From an uncultured Clostridia bacterium (lineage in GTDB: Bacteria > Bacillota > Clostridia > Christensenellales > Borkfalkiaceae): a stretch of DNA of 64,000 nucleotides. Position 1 is the first letter of the stretch. The number at the start of each line of letters is the position of its first letter. The DNA is taken from NCBI GenBank assembly GCA_944367045.1, contig CALVWI010000003.1, positions 1-64,000 on the forward strand. The letters are read 5' to 3'. The notes under the pieces are model-generated. The model worked only from the letters and a program-made list of their open reading frames with translations, did no database searches and had not been told where the DNA came from. Positions 34,836 to 42,598 of the stretch are shown here, one piece after another. The translations under genes and the position numbers were made by a program.

Positions 34836-35621
34836 TTGACGGCGCTGACGGTCATCGGATTTACCATCATCTTTGTCGCCACGACGGCGGGTGCGGCGCT
34901 CGTGTTCGCCTTCCGCGGCGAGATGTCGGGCAAGCTGAATACGCTCTTTTTGGGGTTCGCCTCGGGCGTGATGGTTGCGGCGTCTGTCTGGTCGCTGCTC
35001 ATTCCGTCCCTCGACGGCGCAGCCGAGTGCTGGGGCGATTGGAGCTTTGTGCCCGCCGTCCTCGGGTTTCTGTCGGGCGGGGGATTCCTCGTGCTCATCG
35101 ATAAGCTCGTGCCGCACCTCCACAGGGGCACGAACGAGGAGGAGGGCCCCAAGAACCACCTCAAGAAGCCCGCAAAGCTCTTTCTCGCGGTGACCATCCA
35201 CAACATTCCCGAGGGGCTTGCCGTGGGGTTCGCGTTCGGCGCGGCGGCGGCAGCGGGGGAGTACGGCGCGTTCGTCTCGGCGCTCGGCCTTGCGATCGGC
35301 ATGGCCATTCAGAACTTTCCCGAGGGCGCGGCGGTGTCCCTCCCCATGAAGGCGGCGACGGGCAGCCGCACGAAGGCCTTTTTATACGGCATGGGCAGCG
35401 GGGCGGTCGAGCCGCTCTTTGCGGTCGTCGGGTACTTCCTCGCGGCAAATCTCACGGCCGCGCAGCCGTGGTTTCTCGCCTTTGCGGCGGGTGCGATGAT
35501 CTTTGTCGTCGTCGAGGACCTCATTCCCGACGCGCACCTTTCCGAGCACCCGCACTTCGGTACGTGGGGCGCGATGGTGGGCTTTGCCGTGATGATGGCG
35601 CTCGACGTCGCCCTCGGCTGA
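34836..35621 (+). CDS. ZIP family metal transporter
   Basis: 261-residue membrane protein that imports divalent metals (zinc, iron or manganese). Metal-site motifs are HNIPEGLAVGF in helix IV and QNFPEGAAVS in helix V, both ZIP hallmarks; about eight membrane segments; a His/Glu-containing loop (HLHRGTNEEEG) between helices III and IV. The start is TTG at 34836 with AAGGAG ten bases before. Last gene of operon 2, followed by a terminator. Under the shared palindromes it supports metal uptake as the theme of the regulon. Confidence 0.9.
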   Translation: MTALTVIGFTIIFVATTAGAALVFAFRGEMSGKLNTLFLGFASGVMVAASVWSLLIPSLDGAAECWGDWSFVPAVLGFLSGGGFLVLIDKLVPHLHRGTNEEEGPKNHLKKPAKLFLAVTIHNIPEGLAVGFAFGAAAAAGEYGAFVSALGLAIGMAIQNFPEGAAVSLPMKAATGSRTKAFLYGMGSGAVEPLFAVVGYFLAANLTAAQPWFLAFAAGAMIFVVVEDLIPDAHLSEHPHFGTWGAMVGFAVMMALDVALG

Positions 35622-35670
35622 GCTTTTTGGGGAAAGAGAATATCACAAGAGGAGTTTTTCGGAAAAGAAA

Positions 35671-35699
35671 GGGAACGCTTGTATGGCGCTCCCTTTTTT
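35671..35699 (+). terminator. Terminator of operon 2
   Basis: GGGAACGCT at 35671-35679 pairs with GGCGCTCCC at 35685-35693 (one mismatch, one G-U) and is followed by six T. Confidence 0.65.
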
Positions 35700-35751
35700 G
35701 CGCGACTGAAAGCGGGCGGCCGCGGCGCTCAAAAAGCGGGCATAATTTTTT

Positions 35752-35767
35752 GTTCGCGTGTGCGAAC
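35752..35767 (+). promoter_or_regulatory. GTTCGC palindrome A, upstream of the operon 3 promoter
   Basis: GTTCGCGTGTGCGAAC, exact arms. It lies before the -35 box, so it cannot be part of the transcript from that promoter. Confidence 0.85.
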
Positions 35768-35780
35768 GGGCGTTTTTTGT

Positions 35781-35809
35781 TTGACTTATTCCACGCGAAC
35801 GATTATACT
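35781..35809 (+). promoter_or_regulatory. Promoter of operon 3 with a half-site in its spacer
   Basis: TTGACT at 35781-35786, 17-bp spacer, TATACT at 35804-35809. The spacer contains GCGAAC (35795-35800), exactly where the right arm of a palindrome at 33-bp spacing would fall. Confidence 0.78.
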
Positions 35810-35817
35810 ATACGATG

Positions 35818-35944
35818 GTTCGCAATAGAGAACGCTCTATGGCGTTTTTTAAGGCTGTAAAGTTCGCTGTTGCGTACTAATTTTTACCCCGTCCGTTCGC
35901 ATCTGCGTACCTGTCGCTCTGCCCGTATGTTCGCAAATGCGTAC
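35818..35944 (+). promoter_or_regulatory. Four phased GTTCGC palindromes (B-E) in the operon 3 leader
   Basis: B 35818 GTTCGCAATAGAGAAC, C 35862 GTTCGCTGTTGCGTAC, D 35895 GTTCGCATCTGCGTAC, E 35929 GTTCGCAAATGCGTAC. Each has one changed base in the right arm; C, D and E share the same change (GCGTAC). Start-to-start steps from A through the half-site to E are 33, 33, 44, 33 and 34 bp. B begins 9 bp after the -10 box; E ends 4 bp before the AAGGAAG ribosome site. Together with A this explains the 339-bp stretch between the ZIP gene and the next coding region. Confidence 0.85.
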
Positions 35945-35960
35945 CCGAAGGAAGGAAGAA

Positions 35961-36338
35961 GTGAAGAAACAGGAAAAGACGCCCAAGGAGCTGAGAGCCT
36001 GGGAAAAGGAAAAACAGCTCATCCCCGTGATGATCCGAAAGTACTGTCACGGCAAGCACAAGACGAAGGGGGAGGAGTGTGAGGACTGCAAAGCGCTCAC
36101 CGAGTATGCCCTCTTTCGGCTCGAGAAGTGCCCGTTCAAGGTCAACAAGAAGTTCTGTTCGTTCTGCAAGATCCATTGCTATAAGCCGGATATGCGCGAG
36201 AAGATCAAGGACGTCATGCGCTGGGCGGGCCCGAGAATGCTGTTTACCCATCCCATCTTTGCCATCAAGCACGTTGTGCAGATGGTAAGCTACAAGCAAA
36301 AGCTCAAAAAGGACAAGAAGGCAAAGGCAAATGTTTGA
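35961..36338 (+). CDS. YgbA-like (nitrous oxide-stimulated promoter) family protein
   Basis: 125 residues with the Cys pattern C-x7-C-x2-C (CHGKHKTKGEECEDC) and C-x8-C-x2-C-x3-C (CPFKVNKKFCSFCKIHC), then YKPDMREKIKDVMRWAGPRM. This matches the YgbA/NO-stimulated family, induced by nitric oxide in enterobacteria and possibly an iron-sulfur or metal-binding protein. The GTG at 35961 with AAGGAAG is preferred to an ATG at 35937 that lies inside palindrome E. First gene of operon 3; it overlaps the next gene by 8 nt. Confidence 0.82.
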   Translation: MKKQEKTPKELRAWEKEKQLIPVMIRKYCHGKHKTKGEECEDCKALTEYALFRLEKCPFKVNKKFCSFCKIHCYKPDMREKIKDVMRWAGPRMLFTHPIFAIKHVVQMVSYKQKLKKDKKAKANV

Positions 36339-38079
36339 TAAAGACCTCATAAAACTCATCGGCGGAAACAAAAAGTACGTCGTCTACACCGTGCTTCTGA
36401 TGGTGCTCGGCATGCTCGCCAATATCGGCATCACGGCGAGCGTCTGTTGGGCGGTCTCCCTCCTCATCGAAGGCGCAGAGGCTCTCAACTACGTCTATCC
36501 CGCGGTGACGGCGGTCATCTCGCTTATCGTCCGCTACATCGCAAGCCGCGCGACGGGCAATCTCAAGGATATGCTCGGCCGCAAGGTCAAGAAGGACTTG
36601 AGAAAGCGCACTTACGATAAAATTCTGCGCCTCGGCGTGCGCTCGACGGACGGCATGAGCATGGCAGGGCTCACGCAGGTCTCCCTCGAGGGCATCGAGC
36701 AGCTCGATCTCTACTACTCGACCTATCTCCCGCAGTTCTTCTTTGCGATGATCGCGCCCATTTTGCTCTTCTGCATCTGTGTGGGCATCGATTGGCGCAC
36801 GTCGCTCGTGCTTTTGGCGTGCGTGCCGCTCATTCCCGTGTCCATCGTCGCGGTCTCCAAGTACGCGAAGAAGATCTTCGCGAAGTATTGGGGCAAGTAC
36901 ACCTCAATGGGCGACGCCTTCCTCGACAGCGTGCAGGGCCTCAAGGAGCTGAAGATCTTCAAGGCGGACGCGGCGCGCCACAAGAAGATGAATCAAAGCG
37001 CGGAGGAATTCCGCAAGATCACGATGAAGGTGCTCGTCATGCAGCTTGCGAGCACGACCATCATGGATCTCGTCGCCTACGGCGGTGCGGGCGCGGGCAT
37101 TGCGCTTGCCGTCGTCGGCCTCATGAACGGCTGGCTTGCTCCCGCTGCGGCGCTCTTTTTGGTACTCGTCGCGGTGGAGTTCTTCCTGCCGCTTCGCTCG
37201 TTGGGCTCGGCGTTCCACGTCGCGATGAACGGCGCGAGCGCGGGCAGAAAGATCATCTCCCTTTTGAATATGCCCGATCCCGTGTGGGGGAGCGAGGAAG
37301 TGCAGGGCACCGAGCTCAAACTTGAGAACGTCACCTTCTCCTACGACGGCAAGCGGGACGTTTTGAAGGACGTCTCCATGACCTTCCCCGAACGCGGCAT
37401 GACCGCCATCGTCGGCGAGAGCGGCTGCGGGAAGTCCACCGTCGTCAATATGCTCATCGGCGCGTACCGCCCCAAGGAGGGCAGCGTCACCGTCGGCGGG
37501 AAGTCCTTGGAGAGCGTCACGCGCGAGTCCTACTATTCGCACCTTGCGAGCGTCTCCTACAACACCTATCTCTTCAACGACAGCGTGCGCGCCAACTTCG
37601 AGCTCGCAAAAAAGAATGTGAGCGACGAGGAGATCTGGGCGGCGCTTGAGAAGGTCAACCTTGCGGAGTTCATCAGGGAGAACGGCGGGCTTGAAAAGGT
37701 CATCACCGAGGACGCAAACAACGTCTCGGGCGGACAGAAGCAGCGGCTGGCGCTCGCCGTCAACCTCGTCGCCGATAAAGATATCTACGTCTTTGACGAG
37801 GCGACGAGCAACATCGACATCGAGTCGGAGGCCATCATCATGCAAAACGTCAAGGCGATGAGCGAAAACAAGTCGGTCATCGTCATCTCGCACCGCCTCG
37901 CGAACGTCGTTCCCGCGGACAACATCTATTATATGGAGGAGGGCGAGCTCAGGGAGAGCGGCTCTCACGAGGCCCTCATGCAGGCGAAGGGCGGCTATCA
38001 GAAGCTTTATACAGCGCAGAAGCAGCTCGAAGAGGGGTATATGCAGGCGGCAGGGGTCGCCGCGGAGGTGAACGCATGA
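36331..38079 (+). CDS. ABC transporter half-molecule (pair 4, siderophore-import-like)
   Basis: 582-residue exporter-fold ABC protein: membrane domain about 15-310, Walker A GESGCGKST, signature VSGGQKQR, Walker B VFDEATSNIDIE. Resembles the half-transporters often labelled CydD-like or YbtP/Q-like in Bacillota. In this operon a second half-transporter and an ECF S-T-A set follow, the same kinds of genes as in the equibactin siderophore locus of Streptococcus equi (recalled from the literature). Ferric-siderophore or other metallophore uptake is inferred; no substrate-binding protein is present. Confidence 0.85.
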   Translation: MFDKDLIKLIGGNKKYVVYTVLLMVLGMLANIGITASVCWAVSLLIEGAEALNYVYPAVTAVISLIVRYIASRATGNLKDMLGRKVKKDLRKRTYDKILRLGVRSTDGMSMAGLTQVSLEGIEQLDLYYSTYLPQFFFAMIAPILLFCICVGIDWRTSLVLLACVPLIPVSIVAVSKYAKKIFAKYWGKYTSMGDAFLDSVQGLKELKIFKADAARHKKMNQSAEEFRKITMKVLVMQLASTTIMDLVAYGGAGAGIALAVVGLMNGWLAPAAALFLVLVAVEFFLPLRSLGSAFHVAMNGASAGRKIISLLNMPDPVWGSEEVQGTELKLENVTFSYDGKRDVLKDVSMTFPERGMTAIVGESGCGKSTVVNMLIGAYRPKEGSVTVGGKSLESVTRESYYSHLASVSYNTYLFNDSVRANFELAKKNVSDEEIWAALEKVNLAEFIRENGGLEKVITEDANNVSGGQKQRLALAVNLVADKDIYVFDEATSNIDIESEAIIMQNVKAMSENKSVIVISHRLANVVPADNIYYMEEGELRESGSHEALMQAKGGYQKLYTAQKQLEEGYMQAAGVAAEVNA

Positions 38080-39773
38080 AAGAGAAACTTCGCAGAAGCG
38101 GCATCAAGATCATGGCGAGCCTCATCGTGCTCTTGGGTTCGCTCTCGTATATCATGGTCCTCGCCGTGCTCAACGGCTCGTTGGGATTTGTCGCCGCGAT
38201 GGGCGTCACCGTGTTCGGCGCGACGGGCGTCGCCAAGGCATTGGGACTTCTCGGTTTATGCGCGGAAATTCCGCTCTCATGGGGGCTCATCATCGGCCTT
38301 GCGGTGGGCTGCGGCGTCGTGCGCGGGGGACTGAGATACCTCGAGCAGTATAGTAACCACTTCATCGCCTTCAAACTTCTCGCGGTGCTGCGCGATAAGA
38401 TCTTCGGTGCGCTCCGCATCCTCTGCCCCGCCAAGCTCGAGAGCAAGCAGAAGGGCAGCATCATTGCGATGATCACCTCGGACATCGAGACGCTCGAAGT
38501 GTTCTACGCGCACACCATTTCGCCCATCTGCATCGCAGTTCTCGTCTCGCTCGCGGTGTTCCTGTTCGTCGGGTTCGTGTCGTCGTGGTACTTAGCGCTC
38601 GTCGCGCTCCTCGGGTACCTCGTCATCGGCATTGTGGTGCCGCTGATCTCGTCAAAAGCGCTCAAGGAGTCGGGCGTCAACTACCGCAGGGAGTTCGCCT
38701 CCTTCAACGCCTACTTCCTCGACAGCATCAAGGGCATCAAGGACATCGTCTTGAACAATGCCGAAAGGGAGCGTGAGGGGGAGGTCGACCGCCGTTCGGA
38801 CATTCTCTTAAAGGAGACCAAGAAGATGAAGCGGGGCATCACGAAGGCCTCTTCGGCGACCGAACTTTTGGTCTCGCTCTTCATTGCGCTCTCGCTTGCG
38901 GTAGGCGTGCTGCTCGTGCACTTCGGCCTTCTCGACCTCGGAAAGATGCTCATCGGCGTCGTCGCCATCTTCGGGAGCTTTGGTCCGGTGCTCGCCGTCT
39001 CAGCGCTGCCCGGGAACCTGACGCAGACCTTCGCGAGCGGCGATCGCGTCCTCAATCTCCTCGAAGAGAAGCCCGCCGTCACCCCCGTGAAGAACGGCAA
39101 GACCTTCGAATACAGCGACCTCAAGGTGGACGAGCTCTCCTTCTCCTATGAGAAGGACGCGCCCGTCCTCAAAGACGTGTGCATGCACGCCGAGAAGGGC
39201 GAGATCATCGGCATCGTGGGTGAAAGCGGCTGCGGAAAATCGACCTTCTTAAAGCTCCTCCTTCGCTTTTGGGAGAAGGACAGGGGCAGCATCGACTACA
39301 ACGGCATCGACGTCGACAACATCGACTCCGATAACCTTCTCGACAACGTGACGATGGTCTCGCAGACCACATATCTCTTCGACGAGAGCATCGAGGATAA
39401 CCTCCGCATCGCAAAGCCCGACGCGACGCAGGAAGAGCTGGAAACCGCCTGCAAGATGGCGTCCGTGCACGACTTCATCATGACGCTCCCCGAGGGCTAC
39501 AAGACGCAGGTCGGCGCGATGGGGGACAACCTCTCGGCGGGAGAAAAGCAAAGGATCGGCCTCGCGCGGGCGTTCCTGAAGGGCAGTCAGCTCATCCTTC
39601 TCGACGAGCCGACGAGCAACGTCGATTCCATCAACGAGGGCATGATCTTGAAGTCGCTCTTGGAGCAAAAGAGCAAGAAGAGCATCATCTTGGTATCGCA
39701 CCGCGAGTCGACCATGGCGATCGCCGACCGTATCTACCATGTGGATGGCGGCATCATGCAAGAGGTGAAATAA
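38076..39773 (+). CDS. ABC transporter half-molecule, partner (pair 4)
   Basis: 565-residue exporter-fold ABC protein with Walker A GESGCGKST, signature LSAGEKQR and Walker B LLDEPTSNVDSIN. GGAGGTG precedes its ATG, which overlaps the previous stop by ATGA, so the two are made together and probably dimerise. Both ATP sites look intact. It is followed with no gap by the ECF substrate component, which ties pair 4 and the ECF transporter into one unit. Confidence 0.85.
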   Translation: MKEKLRRSGIKIMASLIVLLGSLSYIMVLAVLNGSLGFVAAMGVTVFGATGVAKALGLLGLCAEIPLSWGLIIGLAVGCGVVRGGLRYLEQYSNHFIAFKLLAVLRDKIFGALRILCPAKLESKQKGSIIAMITSDIETLEVFYAHTISPICIAVLVSLAVFLFVGFVSSWYLALVALLGYLVIGIVVPLISSKALKESGVNYRREFASFNAYFLDSIKGIKDIVLNNAEREREGEVDRRSDILLKETKKMKRGITKASSATELLVSLFIALSLAVGVLLVHFGLLDLGKMLIGVVAIFGSFGPVLAVSALPGNLTQTFASGDRVLNLLEEKPAVTPVKNGKTFEYSDLKVDELSFSYEKDAPVLKDVCMHAEKGEIIGIVGESGCGKSTFLKLLLRFWEKDRGSIDYNGIDVDNIDSDNLLDNVTMVSQTTYLFDESIEDNLRIAKPDATQEELETACKMASVHDFIMTLPEGYKTQVGAMGDNLSAGEKQRIGLARAFLKGSQLILLDEPTSNVDSINEGMILKSLLEQKSKKSIILVSHRESTMAIADRIYHVDGGIMQEVK

Positions 39774-40478
39774 GTGAGTTACGAACAGCAAAGCGCCGAC
39801 GTTGCGGCGCTCATCGAAAACACGAGGGAGATCGAGATGGAGCTCGCTCCCAAGCGGGCGGCACTTCAGGAGAAGCTCAAAAAGCGGGAGGCGCGCGAGA
39901 AGGACGAGAGCAAGATGTTCCGCCGCTTCAAGATCAAGGACATCGTGTTCCTCGCCATCATCACGGCGTGCACGCTCCTGACGAGCGCCATCATGCCGCT
40001 CTTAATTCACGTTCCCGTGTTCGGCATCATTCAGCTCGGTCTCGGGCTGCAGTTCTCCATTTTCCCCGTCATCGGCCTCATGAAGGTCAGAAAGGCTGGC
40101 TCCATGACCATCATGGGCGTCTTTATCGCGCTCTTCCTCGTCATGATGTTCCCGCCGATGGCGCTCATCGCCGTCTGTGCCGTGGTGGTGGAGCTTCTCG
40201 TCTTCCTCTTCTTCCGCAGCTACAAGAATGACTGGGCATGCGTGATGGCGGGGACGCTGTATATGCCCCTTACCGTGCCCCTTCTTTATCTCTATTATAA
40301 CGTCAATTACACCGTGACGGGCGCGGAGAACGAGGCCGTGTCGATGTTTCTCGGGGGCACCGATCCGTGGGTGATCGTCGGCATGACGGTTGCCATTTTA
40401 GCGCTGTGCTTTGTGGGGTCCGTTGTGGGCATGCTGATTTCCAGAGAACTTAAAAAGGCGGGAGTACTCAAGAAATGA
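39774..40478 (+). CDS. ECF transporter S component, MptD/Trep_Strep type
   Basis: 234-residue membrane protein with a charged 45-residue N-terminus (EIEMELAPKRAALQEKLKKR, coiled-coil-like) and five to six membrane helices. Pattern FKIKDIVFLAIITACTLLTS and PVFGIIQLGLGLQFSIFPV fit the MptD/Trep_Strep family of putative ECF substrate-binding subunits; substrate unknown. The start is GTG at 39774, one base after the previous stop. T and A components follow by 4-nt overlaps, which supports the ECF assignment. Confidence 0.82.
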   Translation: MSYEQQSADVAALIENTREIEMELAPKRAALQEKLKKREAREKDESKMFRRFKIKDIVFLAIITACTLLTSAIMPLLIHVPVFGIIQLGLGLQFSIFPVIGLMKVRKAGSMTIMGVFIALFLVMMFPPMALIAVCAVVVELLVFLFFRSYKNDWACVMAGTLYMPLTVPLLYLYYNVNYTVTGAENEAVSMFLGGTDPWVIVGMTVAILALCFVGSVVGMLISRELKKAGVLKK

Positions 40479-41152
40479 GCTTTTTCAAATTCAAGTCAAA
40501 ACTCTATCCGCTCGTCGCCATCTTCGGCTCACTCTTTCTCATCATCTTCGGGCTCGTCCTGGCGAGGAACGAAAACCTCCCGTGGTATCTTTTAGGGGCG
40601 TTCGTGTGGCTGTGTCTCTTCGGCTGCGCGAAGGGCTGCCTGAAGGTCCTCATTCCCTTCATCATCTTCGGCGGGGCGTTTGCGGGCATCGCTTATGCCT
40701 CCGCGGGCGGGGATACGGCCGCCGCCGTCTCCATGCTCAACCGCTTCGGCGCGCTCTTCTTGGGAGCGGCGCTTTCGATGTCCGTCGCCGCCGTCCGCAT
40801 GACAAGAAGCCTCTCTGAGGTACATATGCCGCGGGCAATTACCCTCGGCATGCTCATCTCGATGTCCTTCGTGCCCATGCTGAAGGGGGAGGTCGGGCGC
40901 GTGCGCGAGGCGATGAGGACGCGCGGTGCGGGGAGCGTCCTCAACCCCAAAATTCTCTACCGCGCCTTCCTCGTGCCCTTCGTCATGCGGCTCGTCAATA
41001 TTTCGGATACGCTCGCGCTCTCCGTCGAGACGCGCGGGTTTACCCTCGGCCCTTCCCTCTATACCATCTACAAAAAGGAATATCCCGCGCTTTCGGACGT
41101 GCTGTTCTTGCTCGGTCTTCTTGCAGGCGCGGTGCTGGTGATCGTCTTATGA
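40475..41152 (+). CDS. ECF transporter T component (EcfT-like)
   Basis: 225-residue transmembrane coupling protein. About five helices and the Ala-Arg-Gly signature region of EcfT: REAMRTRGAGS and the second ETRGFT, which contact the ATPases. It bridges the S component and the ATPase subunit. Overlaps both neighbours by 4 nt. Confidence 0.88.
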   Translation: MSFFKFKSKLYPLVAIFGSLFLIIFGLVLARNENLPWYLLGAFVWLCLFGCAKGCLKVLIPFIIFGGAFAGIAYASAGGDTAAAVSMLNRFGALFLGAALSMSVAAVRMTRSLSEVHMPRAITLGMLISMSFVPMLKGEVGRVREAMRTRGAGSVLNPKILYRAFLVPFVMRLVNISDTLALSVETRGFTLGPSLYTIYKKEYPALSDVLFLLGLLAGAVLVIVL

Positions 41153-42564
41153 GTGCAATCGAGTTGAAAGACGTGAGTTTTTCCTACGACGGAAAGACGA
41201 ACATCCTGGAAAATACGAACTTTACCGCCGAATACGGCGAGGTGACGCTGCTTTCGGGCCATTCGGGCGAGGGGAAGAGTACGCTCATGTACATCATCTC
41301 GGGCATCATTCCCAACGTCAACGACGGCAAGCTCGCGGGCGACGTTCTCATCGCGGGCGAGGACATTAAGGGGAAGAAGCTCGGCTACATCTGCCGCAAG
41401 GTGGGCGTCGTGCTGCAGAACGCCGACGAGCAGATCATTCAGAAGATCGTCGAGGACGAAGTCGCCTTTGCGTGCGAGAACCTCGCCTTTCCGCCCGACA
41501 AAATGCAGGAGCAGATCGACATCGTCTGCCGCCTCATGAAATTGGAGAAGCATTGGAAGTGCCGCACGCTCTCGGGCGGGCAGAAACAGCGGCTCATCAC
41601 GGCCTCGACGCTTGCGATGGGGCAGAAGATCATCATTTTGGACGAGCCGCTCGCCAACCTCGACAAGGACGGCGCCGCCATGCTGATGGGCACGCTGCGC
41701 TCCCTCGCGCAGGCGGGATACGCCGTGCTCGTCATCGAGCACCGCCTCGACATGGTGCTGCCCTTCGTCGATACCGTTTGGCACATCGGCGACAAGACGG
41801 TGAGAAAGGTGGAGGACAGGGCGGCGTACCTCAAGGCGCAGACCGCGAAAATTGCGGACAGCTGCCCCGAATTCAAGGGCGGGGAGCCGCTCTTCAAGCT
41901 CCAAAACGTCGCCTTCTCTGTCAAAAAGGAGCGGGATATCTTGAGGGACGTCACCCTCGACATTCCCAAGGGCGGGAGGACGGTGTTCCTCGGCGAGAAC
42001 GGCTGCGGCAAGACGACGCTCCTGCGCCTCATCGCCCGCCTCTACAAGCCGACGGGCGGCAGCATCGAACAGACGCTCGACGAAAAGCTCGGGCAAAAGC
42101 CAAGGGGGAGCAGGGCGTGGTACAAGAAGGTGGGGGTCGTCTATCAGAACCCCGACTACCAGCTCTTCATGCCGACGGTGAAGAAGGAGCTTGAGTTCGG
42201 CGCGGTCTCGCCCGAGTATGCCATGCACATCGCGGAGCTCTTCGGCATCGAGCATCTCCTTGCGCGGCACCCGCAGTCGCTCTCGGAGGGGCAGAAGCGG
42301 CGGGTGTCCATCGCGGCAGTCGTCGCGTGCAGGCCTCAAGTGCTCCTTCTTGACGAGCCGACGGTGGGGCAGGACTACGAGGGCCTCTGCCGCATGGTGG
42401 AGATCCTCAATGAGCTGCACGAAGAGACGGGCAACACGATGATCACCATCACGCACGATGTGCGCTGCGCCGAGGCGCTGTGCGACAGGGCGTATCTCCT
42501 CGCGGACGGCACGCTGCAAAGGAGCGGCGGCAAGGAGCTCGTGCGCGAATACTTTTCGGCATAA
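41149..42564 (+). CDS. ECF transporter ATPase, two fused ABC domains
   Basis: 471 residues with two complete ATPase domains, equivalent to EcfA1 and EcfA2 in one chain. First: Walker A GHSGEGKST, QNADEQI, signature LSGGQKQR, Walker B ILDEPLANLD. Second: Walker A GENGCGKTT, QNPDYQLF, signature LSEGQKRR, Walker B LLDEPTVGQD. The Q-N-x-D-x-Q loops are typical of ECF ATPases. Last gene of operon 3; a terminator follows at once. Fused forms are known, though separate genes are commoner. Confidence 0.92.
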   Translation: MSAIELKDVSFSYDGKTNILENTNFTAEYGEVTLLSGHSGEGKSTLMYIISGIIPNVNDGKLAGDVLIAGEDIKGKKLGYICRKVGVVLQNADEQIIQKIVEDEVAFACENLAFPPDKMQEQIDIVCRLMKLEKHWKCRTLSGGQKQRLITASTLAMGQKIIILDEPLANLDKDGAAMLMGTLRSLAQAGYAVLVIEHRLDMVLPFVDTVWHIGDKTVRKVEDRAAYLKAQTAKIADSCPEFKGGEPLFKLQNVAFSVKKERDILRDVTLDIPKGGRTVFLGENGCGKTTLLRLIARLYKPTGGSIEQTLDEKLGQKPRGSRAWYKKVGVVYQNPDYQLFMPTVKKELEFGAVSPEYAMHIAELFGIEHLLARHPQSLSEGQKRRVSIAAVVACRPQVLLLDEPTVGQDYEGLCRMVEILNELHEETGNTMITITHDVRCAEALCDRAYLLADGTLQRSGGKELVREYFSA

Positions 42565-42569
42565 GAAAA

Positions 42570-42598
42570 GGCAGGCCTTGAAGGGTCTGCCGTTTTTT
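42570..42598 (+). terminator. Terminator of operon 3, between convergent genes
   Basis: GGCAGGCC at 42570-42577 pairs with GGTCTGCC at 42584-42591 (one G-U), then six T. Read on the minus strand it is followed by TTTT, so it may also serve coaE weakly. Confidence 0.82.

Noticed and set aside
35752-35944. Palindromes as LexA (SOS) boxes
   Set aside because: Gram-positive LexA boxes read GAAC-N4-GTTC, the opposite orientation of arms; the genes are not DNA-repair genes.
35752-35944. Palindrome array as a CRISPR array
   Set aside because: Repeats are only 16 bp, spacers are 17 bp, and no cas genes are present.
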